A stretch of DNA of 64,000 nucleotides from Shewanella pealeana ATCC 700345 (GCF_000018285.1 NC_009901.1:3967001-4031000), one strand, 5' to 3'. Counted from the first letter of the stretch, positions 1-9,590 are shown. Numbers and translations are program-made. The notes: a model not told the origin generated them from the letters alone.

Positions 1-702
1 TGCACCATTTTGGTTAAGGGTCGCCACTGTCGAGTCTGATTTATCATAATGATCATCTGCATTAGTGAACTGGTCGATAACACCAATGTTCGCACTGCCT
101 GTTTGGTTTAGCTCTGCAGTTGCATAATCAGCATCACCTTGCTGAATCGTTGCATTATTACCGCCACCTACATTTTGGGTGATGGTTGCACTTGCGTGAT
201 CTGTTGCCATGTTATTGATAAATGCCGTATCACCAGAACCGTTTTGAGTAATGCTTGATAGTGAGCCATCTGCACTATCTTGGAAAATACTCGCATCGTT
301 AGTATCACCATTTTGGGTGATTATCGCAGTCGCTTGCTCTTGTGTGCCGCGTTGCAGCCTGATGCTTGCGTAGTTACCATCACCAGTAGTGTCAACTGTA
401 GCCGTCGAAGTACTAATCTCATCGTGCTGCTGGATATTGGCTTGGTTACCATTACCTAACTGATCAATATCAGCAGTCGCGAAAGAGGTTTCAGTTTGTG
501 AGATAGACGCTTCGTTCGTGCTACCGTTTTGATCGACTGTTGCAGTATTGTTTGAGCTTTCGATAGATTGAGATACGTATGCTTGGTTGGTATCACCAGC
601 TTGATTTACTGTTGCAGTATTATTAGTGCTTTCTGCTGCGTAAGCGCTAGTCGATGCAAATATCGCTGATGAGACCAGCAGTGCAATTTTAGTGTGTTTC
701 AT
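1..702 (-). CDS. Curlin-repeat (CsgA/CsgB-like) secreted protein, C-terminus outside window
   Basis: The reading frame opens with ATG at 702 on the minus strand and stays open for 234 codons to the window edge, so the 3' end is missing. It begins with a typical Sec signal peptide (MKHTKIALLVSSAIFASTSA, cleavage after AYA). The mature part is a run of imperfect repeats rich in Gln, Asn, Ala, Ser and Thr, of the type Q-N/A-G-x2-N-x-A-x-I/V-x-Q, which is the curlin repeat of amyloid fibre subunits. Proteins of this family are secreted through CsgG and polymerise on the cell surface in biofilms. At over 234 residues it is longer than the roughly 150-residue E. coli CsgA. No other csg gene is visible; any would lie beyond the left edge. 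An AAAGGG sequence lies about 9 bases before the ATG. Confidence 0.8.
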   Translation of the reverse strand, partial: MKHTKIALLVSSAIFASTSAYAAESTNNTATVNQAGDTNQAYVSQSIESSNNTATVDQNGSTNEASISQTETSFATADIDQLGNGNQANIQQHDEISTSTATVDTTGDGNYASIRLQRGTQEQATAIITQNGDTNDASIFQDSADGSLSSITQNGSGDTAFINNMATDHASATITQNVGGGNNATIQQGDADYATAELNQTGSANIGVIDQFTNADDHYDKSDSTVATLNQNGA

Positions 703-1234
703 ATCCCTATACCCTTTCCCTTGGTTATCATGATGAGGTAACAGATAAGCCTGTTTACCACGACTTGGAGCTATTGTTCTTAGTTAGCAGTCAGCTCCAA
801 TGACACAATATTTGAACAGCTCATGCGCAATAACATGTGCAATAAATAGTTATATTGATAAACACTTAAAGCATGCCGCCAAATTATTGGCACTGATTAT
901 GCGCAGTGCAAGCAATCTCTGAATCCCCCCAAAGTATTAAGCCAATCTAGCCTAAAGTCGTATAATCCCAGCTAATATAGACTTAACTACTACCCACGCC
1001 CTTCTCTCGCCCCCTTTCAAAAGTGTGCAAACAAGTAAAATTCCAACTTAATGAAACCGCGTATGATCAAACAGAAACTCATCATGTCCCCCTAAAAACT
1101 CAAGCTCCAAAATACTTGTGCAACAAAAAACGAGAGTCACAAAAAACAAACAAACACAACCAAAAGCACACAATCATTTCATCGTGGTAACTTTACTGGT
1201 ATCTTTGCTGCGCATATTTAGAAAGGACACTCCA
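703..1234. other. Intergenic region between divergent curlin-like and SPFH genes
   Basis: This 532-base AT-rich spacer must hold promoters for both divergent genes. I see no convincing coding frame. An in-frame upward extension of the SPFH gene exists from about 1118, but it lacks a ribosome site and encodes a low-complexity Lys/Gln/Thr peptide, so I left it out. Confidence 0.5.
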
Positions 1235-2122
1235 ATGCTACAAAAATCAAAACTTAGCCAATTTTTCAAATCGGCTTCAGTGGTAAAGCTACTACCGCTT
1301 GCACTCATAATCATCGCCATCTTTAACTCCTACTTCATCGTTATTGAAGGTCATGTCGGCGTAGTGAAACGCTTTGGCGAAGCCAAGGATCAACAAAATC
1401 CTGGTTTACACTTTAAGATCCCCTTTATTGAAACCGTCGAGATGATTGAAGTGCGTACCCGTAAGAATGCCGAGAAAATGGCCTCTAGTACTAAAGAACA
1501 GATGCCAGTAACAATTGAGGTTTCGGTTAACTGGACAGTTAATAAAGAAGCCGCGTTAGAGTTATTTAAACGTTACGGCGGCCTTACTCAATTTGAACAA
1601 CGCATTCTGGACCCGCGTTTTCGCTCGGCAACCAAAGACACTATCCCTCAATTTGAAGCAGAGCAGCTTATACAAGACCGAGCCAGTGCAATTCAGGGCA
1701 TCGAGCGTCGCTTAGCCGAAGAAATGGAAGGCTTCCCTGTTGTGGTCGATAACATTCAAATTGAAAACATTATTCTGCCGCAAAAATACATTAACTCGAT
1801 TGAAATCAAGCAGACAGAAAAGAACCTTGCTGCCGCTGAGGAGCATAAGCTTGAGCGTCAACGCCTTGAAGCATTAAGAGCAGTAAACACCGCCGATGCA
1901 CGAGCGAAAGGCATTCTTAAAGTGGCTGAGGCCGAAGCGCAATCCATACTGCTAAAAGGTAAAGCTGAGGCACAGGCAATTGAAGCCAAAGCTAAGGCAC
2001 TTAAGAACAATCCATTGATTGTTAAACTTACTGAAGCACAAGCATGGGACGGCAGATTACCTATGACTATGATGGGCGAAGGCGCGATGCCCATTATGGA
2101 TCTTCGCGACGCAAGCAAGTAA
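1235..2122 (+). CDS. SPFH/Band 7 (prohibitin-like) membrane protein
   Basis: This 295-residue protein has a single N-terminal transmembrane segment (about residues 18-38). A Band 7/SPFH domain follows (GHVGVVKRFGEA onward, about residues 38-220), then an Ala/Glu/Lys-rich coiled coil (about 205-270) typical of stomatin/prohibitin/HflC-like scaffolds. Members oligomerise on membranes and organise lipid domains or regulate membrane proteases. The ATG at 1235 was chosen because AAAGGA lies at 1222-1227, an ideal distance upstream; a longer frame from 1118 lacks such a site. The gene stands alone and is followed by a perfect inverted repeat. The specific partner cannot be told from sequence. Confidence 0.85.
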   Translation: MLQKSKLSQFFKSASVVKLLPLALIIIAIFNSYFIVIEGHVGVVKRFGEAKDQQNPGLHFKIPFIETVEMIEVRTRKNAEKMASSTKEQMPVTIEVSVNWTVNKEAALELFKRYGGLTQFEQRILDPRFRSATKDTIPQFEAEQLIQDRASAIQGIERRLAEEMEGFPVVVDNIQIENIILPQKYINSIEIKQTEKNLAAAEEHKLERQRLEALRAVNTADARAKGILKVAEAEAQSILLKGKAEAQAIEAKAKALKNNPLIVKLTEAQAWDGRLPMTMMGEGAMPIMDLRDASK

Positions 2123-2146
2123 CAACACAATATTCATCAACGTAAA

Positions 2147-2180
2147 ACAATAAATGGAACCTAAGGGTTCCATTTATTGT
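2147..2180 (+). terminator. Inverted repeat after the SPFH gene
   Basis: Two perfect 14-base arms (2147-2160 and 2167-2180) enclose a six-base loop 25 bases after the stop codon. It lacks a U-tract, so it may act as a terminator or as a 3'-end stabilising hairpin. Confidence 0.5.
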
Positions 2181-2371
2181 ATGAGCCCTGCAGATTTACT
2201 CGATCGACTTCAAGCAATTCAAATACTTCCCCCTATCAATAACAGCTTCATGCTAATTTGCCCGCCTTAAGTTGATATACCACTAATGGGTTATATAAGG
2301 CTTACCCGCAATCATTAGGCCAGCTCTAAAGAAGCGTCAATTTACAGCAAGCGTAAAAGGAAAAGTATTAA

Positions 2372-4117
2372 ATGAAATCATCGAAATTAACCATCGCCTT
2401 ACTTGGCTCAAGCCTGTTAGCCTTAAGCGGCTGCGCGCTCATTCAAGCCCCTAAGCTTGTGAGTGAGGTTCAATTTAACGACCCGCTATTTGCAAGATGC
2501 GTTGAACAAACTGGCATAAAAGAACTGGCACAAATCTCTGAGCTTAGCTGTAACAGCAAAGCTATAACCAATGTAGACGAAATCCGCTATATGCCTGAAC
2601 TCACGGCACTAGTGCTGTTAGACAATCAAATAAAGTCTATTGATGTCAGCAGTCTAGAGGGACTTGATCGCCTCATCATAGGTGATAACCAGCTTACTCA
2701 TATTGATCTATCTAATAACCCACAGCTTATCGCGCTCAATATTTCAGGCAATCAAATGACTGAAGTTGATGTTAGCGCAACCCCCAAGCTTAAGAGCCTT
2801 TATGCCTATAAGTTACCTTTGACTCATATCGATGTTTCTCATCAGCCAAAACTTAGGGATCTTGGCTTAAGCCGCCACCAACTTACCGAAATTGATCTAT
2901 CAAATAACTCAGAATTACAGACATTGAACCTTTCAGTCGGCACCCTCAAAAAAATTGACCTGTCGCATAACCCTAAGCTGAATCACCTCTACTTACCAAG
3001 TAACCAGCTTACTGAGCTTAACCTCGAGCATCATCCAGATCTAAGGGTGGTTTCGGTTAGAAATAATCAACTCAAACAGCTAGATCTAAGCCACAATCCA
3101 CTGCTATTCAAAGTTAAAGCCGATTACAACCAGATTGATGAGCTCATGCTTAACCCTAGCGCACCGATGCAAGAGATTGAGCTTAATAGCAATCGTATTA
3201 CAAGCTTAGATGTATCCTCTTTTAATAAGCTCAAAAAGCTGATTGCCTTTAATAACCCACTGCAACAGCTAATCGTCGATGAGGAGCACTTGCCGCAATT
3301 GATCTCAATTGAAGGCACGCCAGTGGATTTAGCCAACAAGGCTCAACATGAAAAACAAGCACTCTCCAATTTAGTCTCACCGAGAGTCAGCATTATTGAA
3401 GCCGGTACTATTAGCCAAAAAGGCAATCAATATGATGTAACAGCCAGTCAATTAGTCATGCCAACCTTAGGGCAATACCTAGGTTACCGATATGCCGTAA
3501 CCCTACCTAAAAATGCTAAAGGTCAAATTGATCCGATACTTGCTAATCAAAATCAATTCCCAATTACCGTGCGCATGACCCACCCCGAGATCATCGATCC
3601 TAAGAGCGGTAAAGGTTTTACCAGCTCTAGTTGGACCGACACCATGTTTAAGCACGATCGAAATCTCGCCATGTGGTATTTCGGTGAGCCCCATGAACTC
3701 GTCACTGGACGTTGGACGTTAGAGATCCTTTATCGCGACTCAGTGGTGGCCAAAAAGTCTTTCATGCTGGTCAATATGGATGAAAAAACTGCGTTAAAAG
3801 GGCAGAAGAATAAGGTCGCAGAGCAAGGGTTGACACTGGAAAAGTTAATCACTCAAGGGGAATATTACCTTTGCGAACAAGATAAATATCAACAGTGTTT
3901 AGGTTTTAATGATGCCAAAAGCTGCGCAATTAACATGCAGCCTTTTAAGTCACAATGCTTAAAAGATGCTCTTGTCATGATTAAACAGCACTCAGCAATA
4001 CCTATGAATGACCAACTCAAAGAGTTTTTTAGTCACTTCATGGCTTGTATGGGCAGTCACTACATTCAAACCACTGAGCTTAATCCTAAGCAAGTGGGTC
4101 AGTGTTTAAGTCAATAA
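2372..4117 (+). CDS. Leucine-rich-repeat lipoprotein
   Basis: This is a 581-residue protein with a lipoprotein signal peptide (lipobox LSGC, Cys at about residue 21). About residues 65-310 form a solenoid of short leucine-rich repeats of the form L-T-x-I/L-D-L-S-x-N-P-x-L, close to the bacterial internalin-like class. The C-terminal 270 residues have no repeats and end in a Cys-rich stretch (CEQDKYQQCLGFNDAKSC) that could form disulfides. It is probably anchored to the outer membrane facing the periplasm or surface. The ligand is unknown. AAAGGA lies upstream of the ATG, and the gene appears monocistronic with its own terminator. Confidence 0.75.
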   Translation: MKSSKLTIALLGSSLLALSGCALIQAPKLVSEVQFNDPLFARCVEQTGIKELAQISELSCNSKAITNVDEIRYMPELTALVLLDNQIKSIDVSSLEGLDRLIIGDNQLTHIDLSNNPQLIALNISGNQMTEVDVSATPKLKSLYAYKLPLTHIDVSHQPKLRDLGLSRHQLTEIDLSNNSELQTLNLSVGTLKKIDLSHNPKLNHLYLPSNQLTELNLEHHPDLRVVSVRNNQLKQLDLSHNPLLFKVKADYNQIDELMLNPSAPMQEIELNSNRITSLDVSSFNKLKKLIAFNNPLQQLIVDEEHLPQLISIEGTPVDLANKAQHEKQALSNLVSPRVSIIEAGTISQKGNQYDVTASQLVMPTLGQYLGYRYAVTLPKNAKGQIDPILANQNQFPITVRMTHPEIIDPKSGKGFTSSSWTDTMFKHDRNLAMWYFGEPHELVTGRWTLEILYRDSVVAKKSFMLVNMDEKTALKGQKNKVAEQGLTLEKLITQGEYYLCEQDKYQQCLGFNDAKSCAINMQPFKSQCLKDALVMIKQHSAIPMNDQLKEFFSHFMACMGSHYIQTTELNPKQVGQCLSQ

Positions 4118-4148
4118 AGCTTCGCGTTTTCTACGACTCTCACTTTCC

Positions 4149-4173
4149 AAAGCCCGCCTATTGCGGGCTTTGT
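4149..4173 (+). terminator. Rho-independent terminator after the LRR lipoprotein
   Basis: Arms AAAGCCCGC (4149-4157) and GCGGGCTTT (4163-4171) form a GC-rich hairpin followed by a short T-rich stretch. Confidence 0.75.
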
Positions 4174-4234
4174 ATTATGTCTAATTGTTAACCCTATCAC
4201 GCACCTTTACACTTCTTTAATTGCAGTCGCAAGT

Positions 4235-4253
4235 GAGATTAATTATCATTCTC
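4235..4253. promoter_or_regulatory. Candidate Fur box upstream of the PepSY gene
   Basis: GAGATTAATTATCATTCTC matches the 19-base Fur consensus (GATAATGATAATCATTATC) at 14 positions, including the whole right half except one base. It lies about 127 bases upstream of the PepSY-protein start. This suggests iron-dependent repression. Confidence 0.55.
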
Positions 4254-4379
4254 GCAACTTTATGGTTCTTAACCAAATGTTAAGAACTATATAAAGATCA
4301 AATAACTTAAAACAATATCCTTAAGGTTTCCCCTTATTGTCGAAGGCCTCTTTGCCTTGACTGATTTGAGAGTGTAAAT

Positions 4380-5459
4380 ATGAATGCTGTATCAGCTTTA
4401 AAGTGGTTTCATAATTGGGTTGGCTTTTTTATTAGTATTACCATGCTAATCGTACTCACCACAGGTGTGTATTTGGGCAGCGTTGACATGTTTAAACGAC
4501 TCGATGATAAAGGTCAGCAATACACGCCTCTATCTATCGAACAAAAAGCCCGTGTGGTTGCAAGCTTATTCCAGCGCTATCCAGAAATGAGCACCGTCCG
4601 TTTCCCAACCGAACACACTCCTTACATTCAAGCGGCCACTCGCGGTAAAACTATCGCCCTAGATAATGAGCTCAACGAATTATCAGTTAGTTCGTTTGGT
4701 GACATTCCCGGTTATCGCACTGTATTTTGGCTACACCGCAATTTCTTACTGGAAGATTTTGGTGGTAAATACATTAATGCATGGGCATCTCTACTAGGTG
4801 GTGCAGTAACTCTTGTAGGCATCTACCTGTGGTGGCGCGTACGCAAAGGCTTTCGCTTAAAGAAATCTATCCCTAGCGATACTCGTTCAAGTAGTTTGCT
4901 AAAGAGTCATATACAGCTAGGTTTGTTTATATCGATTCCACTGTTTATCTTATGTATTAGTGGCTTTTTAATTACCTACAAGAGCTTATGGACTGGCGCT
5001 CTTAAGCAGCCGCAAACCGAGATAAGCTACCCCGTCAGCCAGGCAAGTAATTGGCAAAGTCAGCTGCAAACAGCACAAAAGCTATGGCCTGAGTCTAACC
5101 TCGTTGCCATTAGTAAGCCACGAGTGAAGAAAGGTGAAGTGTTAACAGAGCTCAACTACAGCATTCGTTTCGATAGCCATAATGATGTTTGGTTACGAGA
5201 AGCAGACCGTATGACAATGAGCTTTGAGCAAGGACTTATCAAAGATGCGCTAAAGCATAGTGATAGGACGCTTTCAGGAAAAGTGGCTAGCTTTGTAAGA
5301 CCACTGCATGATGCGTTAAATATGCCATTAAGCTATGTCGTTTTGATAACGTCAGTCTCAATCGTTGGCTGTATGATCTTGTTATTTAGCGCGGTCACCT
5401 TCTATCGCCGTATATTTGCCAAGAAAACTAAGCGCGTTAATCAACCCGCTACCGCCTAA
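4380..5459 (+). CDS. PepSY-associated transmembrane protein, probably iron-regulated
   Basis: This 359-residue inner-membrane protein resembles the PepSY_TM / PiuB family. It has an N-terminal TM helix (about residues 10-33), a periplasmic part containing PepSY-like sequence (SIEQKARVVASLFQRYPEM), a second TM pair near 140-155 and 180-205, another periplasmic PepSY-like segment, and a C-terminal TM near 315-340. Conserved histidines (WFHNWVG, LHRN, PLHDALN) fit a haem-binding or ferric-reductase role reported for some members. The upstream Fur-like box supports a job in iron or siderophore handling. No TonB receptor lies next to it, so the substrate is unknown. It is followed by a strong terminator. 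Confidence 0.75.
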   Translation: MNAVSALKWFHNWVGFFISITMLIVLTTGVYLGSVDMFKRLDDKGQQYTPLSIEQKARVVASLFQRYPEMSTVRFPTEHTPYIQAATRGKTIALDNELNELSVSSFGDIPGYRTVFWLHRNFLLEDFGGKYINAWASLLGGAVTLVGIYLWWRVRKGFRLKKSIPSDTRSSSLLKSHIQLGLFISIPLFILCISGFLITYKSLWTGALKQPQTEISYPVSQASNWQSQLQTAQKLWPESNLVAISKPRVKKGEVLTELNYSIRFDSHNDVWLREADRMTMSFEQGLIKDALKHSDRTLSGKVASFVRPLHDALNMPLSYVVLITSVSIVGCMILLFSAVTFYRRIFAKKTKRVNQPATA

Positions 5460-5469
5460 TCTTCACTAA

Positions 5470-5499
5470 AAATAGCAGCCATTAGGCTGCTATTTTTTT
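5470..5499 (+). terminator. Rho-independent terminator after the PepSY gene
   Basis: Arms AAATAGCAGCC and GGCTGCTATTT enclose an ATTA loop, followed by a run of T residues. Confidence 0.85.
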
Positions 5500-5693
5500 A
5501 ATCTAATGCCCCTTTCCTGCAACGTCCCGACCAGCTTTTCTCAAGCTTAAAACTTACTAACAATTCAAATGTTGACATTTTATGCCAATTCTAGAAGATA
5601 GCTTAGTTAACAATAATAAAAAGTTTGCTCATAAATCATAATAAGATCCGTTAAAAAACGATAAAAACTTTTGACAAGGAAGAAAGCATAAAA

Positions 5694-7772
5694 ATGAAAA
5701 AGTCACTAATTGCTATAGCCCTAGCAACTACCTTTTTAGGTGGCTGCGGCGCATCAGATGTAAATACTCAAGCTAAAGAAACCAAAACAGAAGTCACTAA
5801 AACCGCCAATACCAAAGCCGAACTCGGAAGCTTTGGTGTCGACTTAAGCGCTCGTAATGAAGCGGTTAAGCCAGGTGATGACTTCTTTATGTATGCCAGC
5901 GGCACTTGGTACGACAACTACGTGATGCCTGCCGACAAAACCCGCTTCGGTGCATTTACTGGGCTTGCTGAGCGTAGCGAGAAGCAAGTTAAAGAGATCA
6001 TCGATGATATCGCCAGTCGCAGCGACCTTAACGCTGAAGAGCAGCTCATCGCCGATTTTTATCAGTCATACATGGACACAGATACCATTAATAAACTGGG
6101 TATTACTCCAATTCAAAGTACGCTAGATCAAATCAGCGCAATCGAATCGACTGACGACTTAACTAAAGTCTTTGGCGCAGCTTGGCTAACGGGGGCTACC
6201 TCTCCTATTGCCGGTGGCATGTGGTTTAACCGCCTAGATCCAAATCAGTATGAGATGTCGATTGGTGCTAGCGGCTTAGGCTTACCAGACCGTTCTTACT
6301 ACCTTGAAGATGCTGAGCGCTTCGTTAAGATCCGTGAAGCTTATGTTACTCATATCGCTGAAATGCTGGCATTTGCCGGTATTAAAGATGGCCAAGCACG
6401 CGCCGAGGCTATCCTAGCGCTTGAGACTAAGATGGCTGAAGGCCAATGGCCACGTGAGAAGCGCCGTAACCGCGACCTGACACTTAACCAAGTTAAGCGT
6501 GCCGATTTGCCAAAAGAGTACCCAGGTTTTGATTGGGACGTTTACTTTGCTCAAACGGGTTATCAAGTCCCCCAGCTAAACATCTCACAACCTGAGCCAG
6601 TCAAAGCCATGATTGACTTGGTCAACAAGCAGCCACTAGGTGTTTGGCAAGACTACCTAACCTTCCACACCGTCAGTAATAACGCGGGGCTGTTGTCTGA
6701 AGATATCTACGCTGCAAGCTTTGGTTTTTACGGTAAGACCCTAAGTGGTCAAGAAGAGCCGCGCCCACGTTGGAAGCGCGCGGTATCTGAAATGTCTGGT
6801 ACCCAGTCTCTAGGCTTTGCCATCGGTAAGGTGTACGTTGCTCGTTATTTCCCAGAGTCTTCAAAGCAACAGATGGCTGAGCTAGTTGAAAACCTGCGCA
6901 CAGCCATGGGGCAACGTATCGATGGTCTCGACTGGATGGGCGCCGAAACTAAGGTTAACGCACACGCTAAACTTGCCGCATTTAACCCTAAAATTGGCTA
7001 CCCAGATGTATGGCAGGAGTTTGATGGTGTAACGCTCACGAATAAAGACCTTGTCGGTAATATTCAAAATCTACGTCAGTTCTTTAACGCCGATAGCGTT
7101 GCTAAAGAGCTTAAAAAAACTGACCGTAACCGCTGGGGCATGACACCACAGCGCGTTAATGCTTACTACAACAGCTCGTTCAACGAGATTGTATTCCCAG
7201 CGGCAATCTTGCAACCACCATTCTTCGATCCAAATGCGGATCCGGCCGTCAACTATGGTGGCATTGGTGCGGTTATCGGCCATGAGATGGGTCATGGCTT
7301 CGATGACCAAGGCTCTAAGTCTGATGCCAATGGTATTCAACGTAACTGGTGGACAGACTCTGATCGTGCGGCCTTTGAAGCAAAAGCCGATCAGCTTGCC
7401 GCTCAGTACAGCAAGTATGAGCCAATCCCTGAAAACTTCGTCAATGGTCGTAACAGCCTAGGCGAGAACATCGGTGATGTGGGAGGCCTTTCTATGGCTT
7501 ATCACGCATATAAACTCAGCCTAAACGGTAAAGAAGCGCCTGTCATTGACGGCGTAACCGGTGATCAGCGTTTCTTCCTTGCTTGGGCACAGGTTTGGAA
7601 AGAGAAGCGCACCGAGCAAAGCATGCTAAACCAGCTACGTGCAGGTACTCATGCGCCGGGTCGCTACCGTGCTCAAGCACCACGTAACCACGATGCTTGG
7701 TACAAGGCATTTGACGTTAAACCAGGTGATGAGTTGTATCTTCCTGAAGATCAGCGCGTACGCATCTGGTAA
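5694..7772 (+). CDS. M13 family zinc metallopeptidase (neprilysin/PepO-like) lipoprotein
   Basis: This 692-residue protein has a lipoprotein signal (LGGC, about residue 18). Its body matches M13 peptidases: the N-terminal helical domain (VKPGDDFFMYASGTWYDN) and the catalytic domain with HEMGH at residues 530-534 (zinc ligands and catalytic Glu). The ENIGD motif at 591-595 supplies the third zinc ligand and the Asp that orients the histidine. NAYYNSSFNEIVFPA, just before, is the usual substrate-binding strand. Length and motif order are those of complete family members, so it should be active. M13 enzymes cleave small peptides; this one is probably anchored facing the periplasm or exterior. 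A good AAGGAAG ribosome site precedes the ATG, and the gene is monocistronic. Confidence 0.92.
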   Translation: MKKSLIAIALATTFLGGCGASDVNTQAKETKTEVTKTANTKAELGSFGVDLSARNEAVKPGDDFFMYASGTWYDNYVMPADKTRFGAFTGLAERSEKQVKEIIDDIASRSDLNAEEQLIADFYQSYMDTDTINKLGITPIQSTLDQISAIESTDDLTKVFGAAWLTGATSPIAGGMWFNRLDPNQYEMSIGASGLGLPDRSYYLEDAERFVKIREAYVTHIAEMLAFAGIKDGQARAEAILALETKMAEGQWPREKRRNRDLTLNQVKRADLPKEYPGFDWDVYFAQTGYQVPQLNISQPEPVKAMIDLVNKQPLGVWQDYLTFHTVSNNAGLLSEDIYAASFGFYGKTLSGQEEPRPRWKRAVSEMSGTQSLGFAIGKVYVARYFPESSKQQMAELVENLRTAMGQRIDGLDWMGAETKVNAHAKLAAFNPKIGYPDVWQEFDGVTLTNKDLVGNIQNLRQFFNADSVAKELKKTDRNRWGMTPQRVNAYYNSSFNEIVFPAAILQPPFFDPNADPAVNYGGIGAVIGHEMGHGFDDQGSKSDANGIQRNWWTDSDRAAFEAKADQLAAQYSKYEPIPENFVNGRNSLGENIGDVGGLSMAYHAYKLSLNGKEAPVIDGVTGDQRFFLAWAQVWKEKRTEQSMLNQLRAGTHAPGRYRAQAPRNHDAWYKAFDVKPGDELYLPEDQRVRIW

Positions 7773-7800
7773 TAAGCAACCGCTTGTGGCCTAACCTTAA

Positions 7801-7832
7801 AATGCCAGTCAGTTCTCTGACTGGCATTTTTT
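7801..7832 (+). terminator. Rho-independent terminator after the M13 peptidase
   Basis: Perfect 12-base arms (7801-7812 and 7817-7828) with a TTCT loop are followed by a T-run. Confidence 0.9.
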
Positions 7833-8002
7833 ATTTCGTATCTTTTATTCCTAAGACATATCAATCAGATTAAAGGGTTATATCTTCGAGGGTTTAAAAG
7901 CAATAAATTGACCCGATATCAATATCCATAGCGCTCGGTACTCAAAACCGTTCGACTCGTATTACAACGCAATTGACGGGGCTAATCCCCATAGGACATG
8001 AC

Positions 8003-8860
8003 ATGACGAAGCAATACACCCCCGCGAAAGTTTGGAGCATGGATATCGAAAATGGAGGCGAGTGGGCCAGTATTAACCGCCCCGACTCAGGTGCTAGGCA
8101 TGAGCAAGCATTGCCAGCGGGGAAACAGCCACTGCAGCTGCACTCTTTAGCTACACCAAATGGCCAAAAGGTCACCATCATGTTGGAAGAGTTGTTAGCT
8201 AAAGGCGTTAAAGCTGCTGAGTATGACGCCTATAAAATCAATATTGGCGAGAGTGAGCAGTTCAGCTCAGGTTTTGTCGATATTAATCCCAACTCGAAAA
8301 TACCTGCGCTACTTGATACCTCAACGAATGAGCCTATACGTGTCTTTGAGTCAGGAAATATCCTGCTGTATTTAGCCGAGAAGTTTGGTCACTTTTTACC
8401 GACCGAGCTAGCCGCTAAAACCGAGGTGATGAATTGGCTATTTTGGCTACAAGGCTCAGCCCCCTATCTTGGTGGCGGTTTCGGCCATTTCTATGCCTAT
8501 GCACCAGAAAAGTTTGAATACCCTATTAACCGTTTCGCTATGGAAACCAAGCGCCAACTCGATGTGCTCGATAAGCAGCTTGCCAATAATCAGTTCATCG
8601 GCGGCAGTGAATACAGTATCGCCGATATCGCAATCTGGCCTTGGTATGGCAACTTAGTCTTAGGTAACTTGTACGAAGCCGCTGAGTTTTTAGATGTCTC
8701 TAGCTACAAACATCTACAGCGCTGGGCAAAACAGATAAGCGAGCGCGACGCCGTTAAGCGCGGCCGTATCGTTAACCGCTCATGGGGCGAGGAGTGGGAG
8801 CAACTGAGGGAGCGCCACTGCGCCGAAGATATCGATGCAGTGCTAAACAAAAAGCCATAG
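8003..8860 (+). CDS. yghU: YghU-type glutathione S-transferase / disulfide-bond oxidoreductase
   Basis: This 285-residue protein is very close along its length to E. coli YghU, a nu-class glutathione transferase that reduces disulfides with two bound glutathiones. Diagnostic segments are the N-terminal extension (YTPAKVWSMDIENGGEWASI), the thioredoxin-fold start LHSLATPNGQKVTIMLEELL, the cis-Pro/Glu glutathione site (NSKIPALL and VFESGNILLYLAEKFG), and the helical C-domain (EYSIADIAIWPWYGNLVLG). The start at 8003 was chosen over an in-frame TTG at 7973 because AGGA lies six bases upstream and the product then begins like YghU. It is cytosolic and converges on the cupin gene, with a shared terminator. 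Confidence 0.92.
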   Translation: MTKQYTPAKVWSMDIENGGEWASINRPDSGARHEQALPAGKQPLQLHSLATPNGQKVTIMLEELLAKGVKAAEYDAYKINIGESEQFSSGFVDINPNSKIPALLDTSTNEPIRVFESGNILLYLAEKFGHFLPTELAAKTEVMNWLFWLQGSAPYLGGGFGHFYAYAPEKFEYPINRFAMETKRQLDVLDKQLANNQFIGGSEYSIADIAIWPWYGNLVLGNLYEAAEFLDVSSYKHLQRWAKQISERDAVKRGRIVNRSWGEEWEQLRERHCAEDIDAVLNKKP

Positions 8861-8877
8861 GGCTATCACAAATACAG

Positions 8878-8911
8878 AAAAGGCGCTAAGTGAGCATACC
8901 AAGCGCCTTTT
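8878..8911. terminator. Shared bidirectional terminator (yghU / cupin)
   Basis: Arms AAAAGGCGCT (8878-8887) and AGCGCCTTTT (8902-8911) give A/T tails on both strands between convergent genes. Confidence 0.8.
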
Positions 8912-8934
8912 GAATAACAATATCAATTAAACAA

Positions 8935-9420
8935 CTAGCTACCAACACCACTGCGGCTTAAACGCTTAATGATTTCTTCATGCTGCGGATATTCAGCTAA
9001 CAAGGTTTCTTGGCTAAACAGCTCAAAATCTTCAAAGGTAAAGCCCGGCGACACCATACATCCGACTAAAGAGAATCCTGGCTTATTCATCGCCGAACCG
9101 AAGATGCAGCCTTTAGGTACTAAAAACTGTGGTCGCTCACCCGCAGCCAAGTCTAAACCTAATTGCGCCGTGGTCAGCTCGCCTTGCTCATCAATCATAT
9201 AGATGGTCAGTGACTCACCCGCGTGGAAATACCACATTTCATCGGCGGTTAAACGATGGAAGTTAGACACCTCACCGGTACGCAATAAAAAGTAAATGCT
9301 GGTCCAAAGGGCACGCGTGTCATCGAATTGTTGCTCAGAGCGGTATGAAGAGCGGAAATAACCACCTTCAACATGTTGTTCTAATTCTAGGTGTTGAATA
9401 AAGTGTTCAGCTGTTTGCAT
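8935..9420 (-). CDS. DUF985 / cupin-5 family protein
   Basis: This 161-residue protein has the whole single-domain cupin fold of the DUF985 (YML079w-like) family. Typical features are LEQHVEGGYFRSSYRS, the FHRLTADEMWYFHAGESLTI barrel strand with clustered His/Glu that could bind a metal or sugar, and VPKGCIFGSAM. YML079w has a ligand-binding barrel but no proven reaction, so the biochemical role is unknown. It is convergent with yghU and transcribed alone. Confidence 0.85.
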   Translation of the reverse strand: MQTAEHFIQHLELEQHVEGGYFRSSYRSEQQFDDTRALWTSIYFLLRTGEVSNFHRLTADEMWYFHAGESLTIYMIDEQGELTTAQLGLDLAAGERPQFLVPKGCIFGSAMNKPGFSLVGCMVSPGFTFEDFELFSQETLLAEYPQHEEIIKRLSRSGVGS

Positions 9421-9590
9421 TGCAAATACCTTTTAATTTTAATCTGATGCACGTTTCTATTGAAACTAACAGGGTTTAGTAGGGAGCATTTATATCTACA
9501 AAGTAGCGCTAAAGTGTAATCGAGGCCAAGGCTAAAGACTGCGAGCAAAATTAAAGTTTCGTGCTTTTCGTCCGATTTACTGCCATAAAA

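Noticed and set aside
7973..8002. Upstream TTG start extending YghU
   Set aside because: The ATG at 8003 has a ribosome site and gives the normal family N-terminus.
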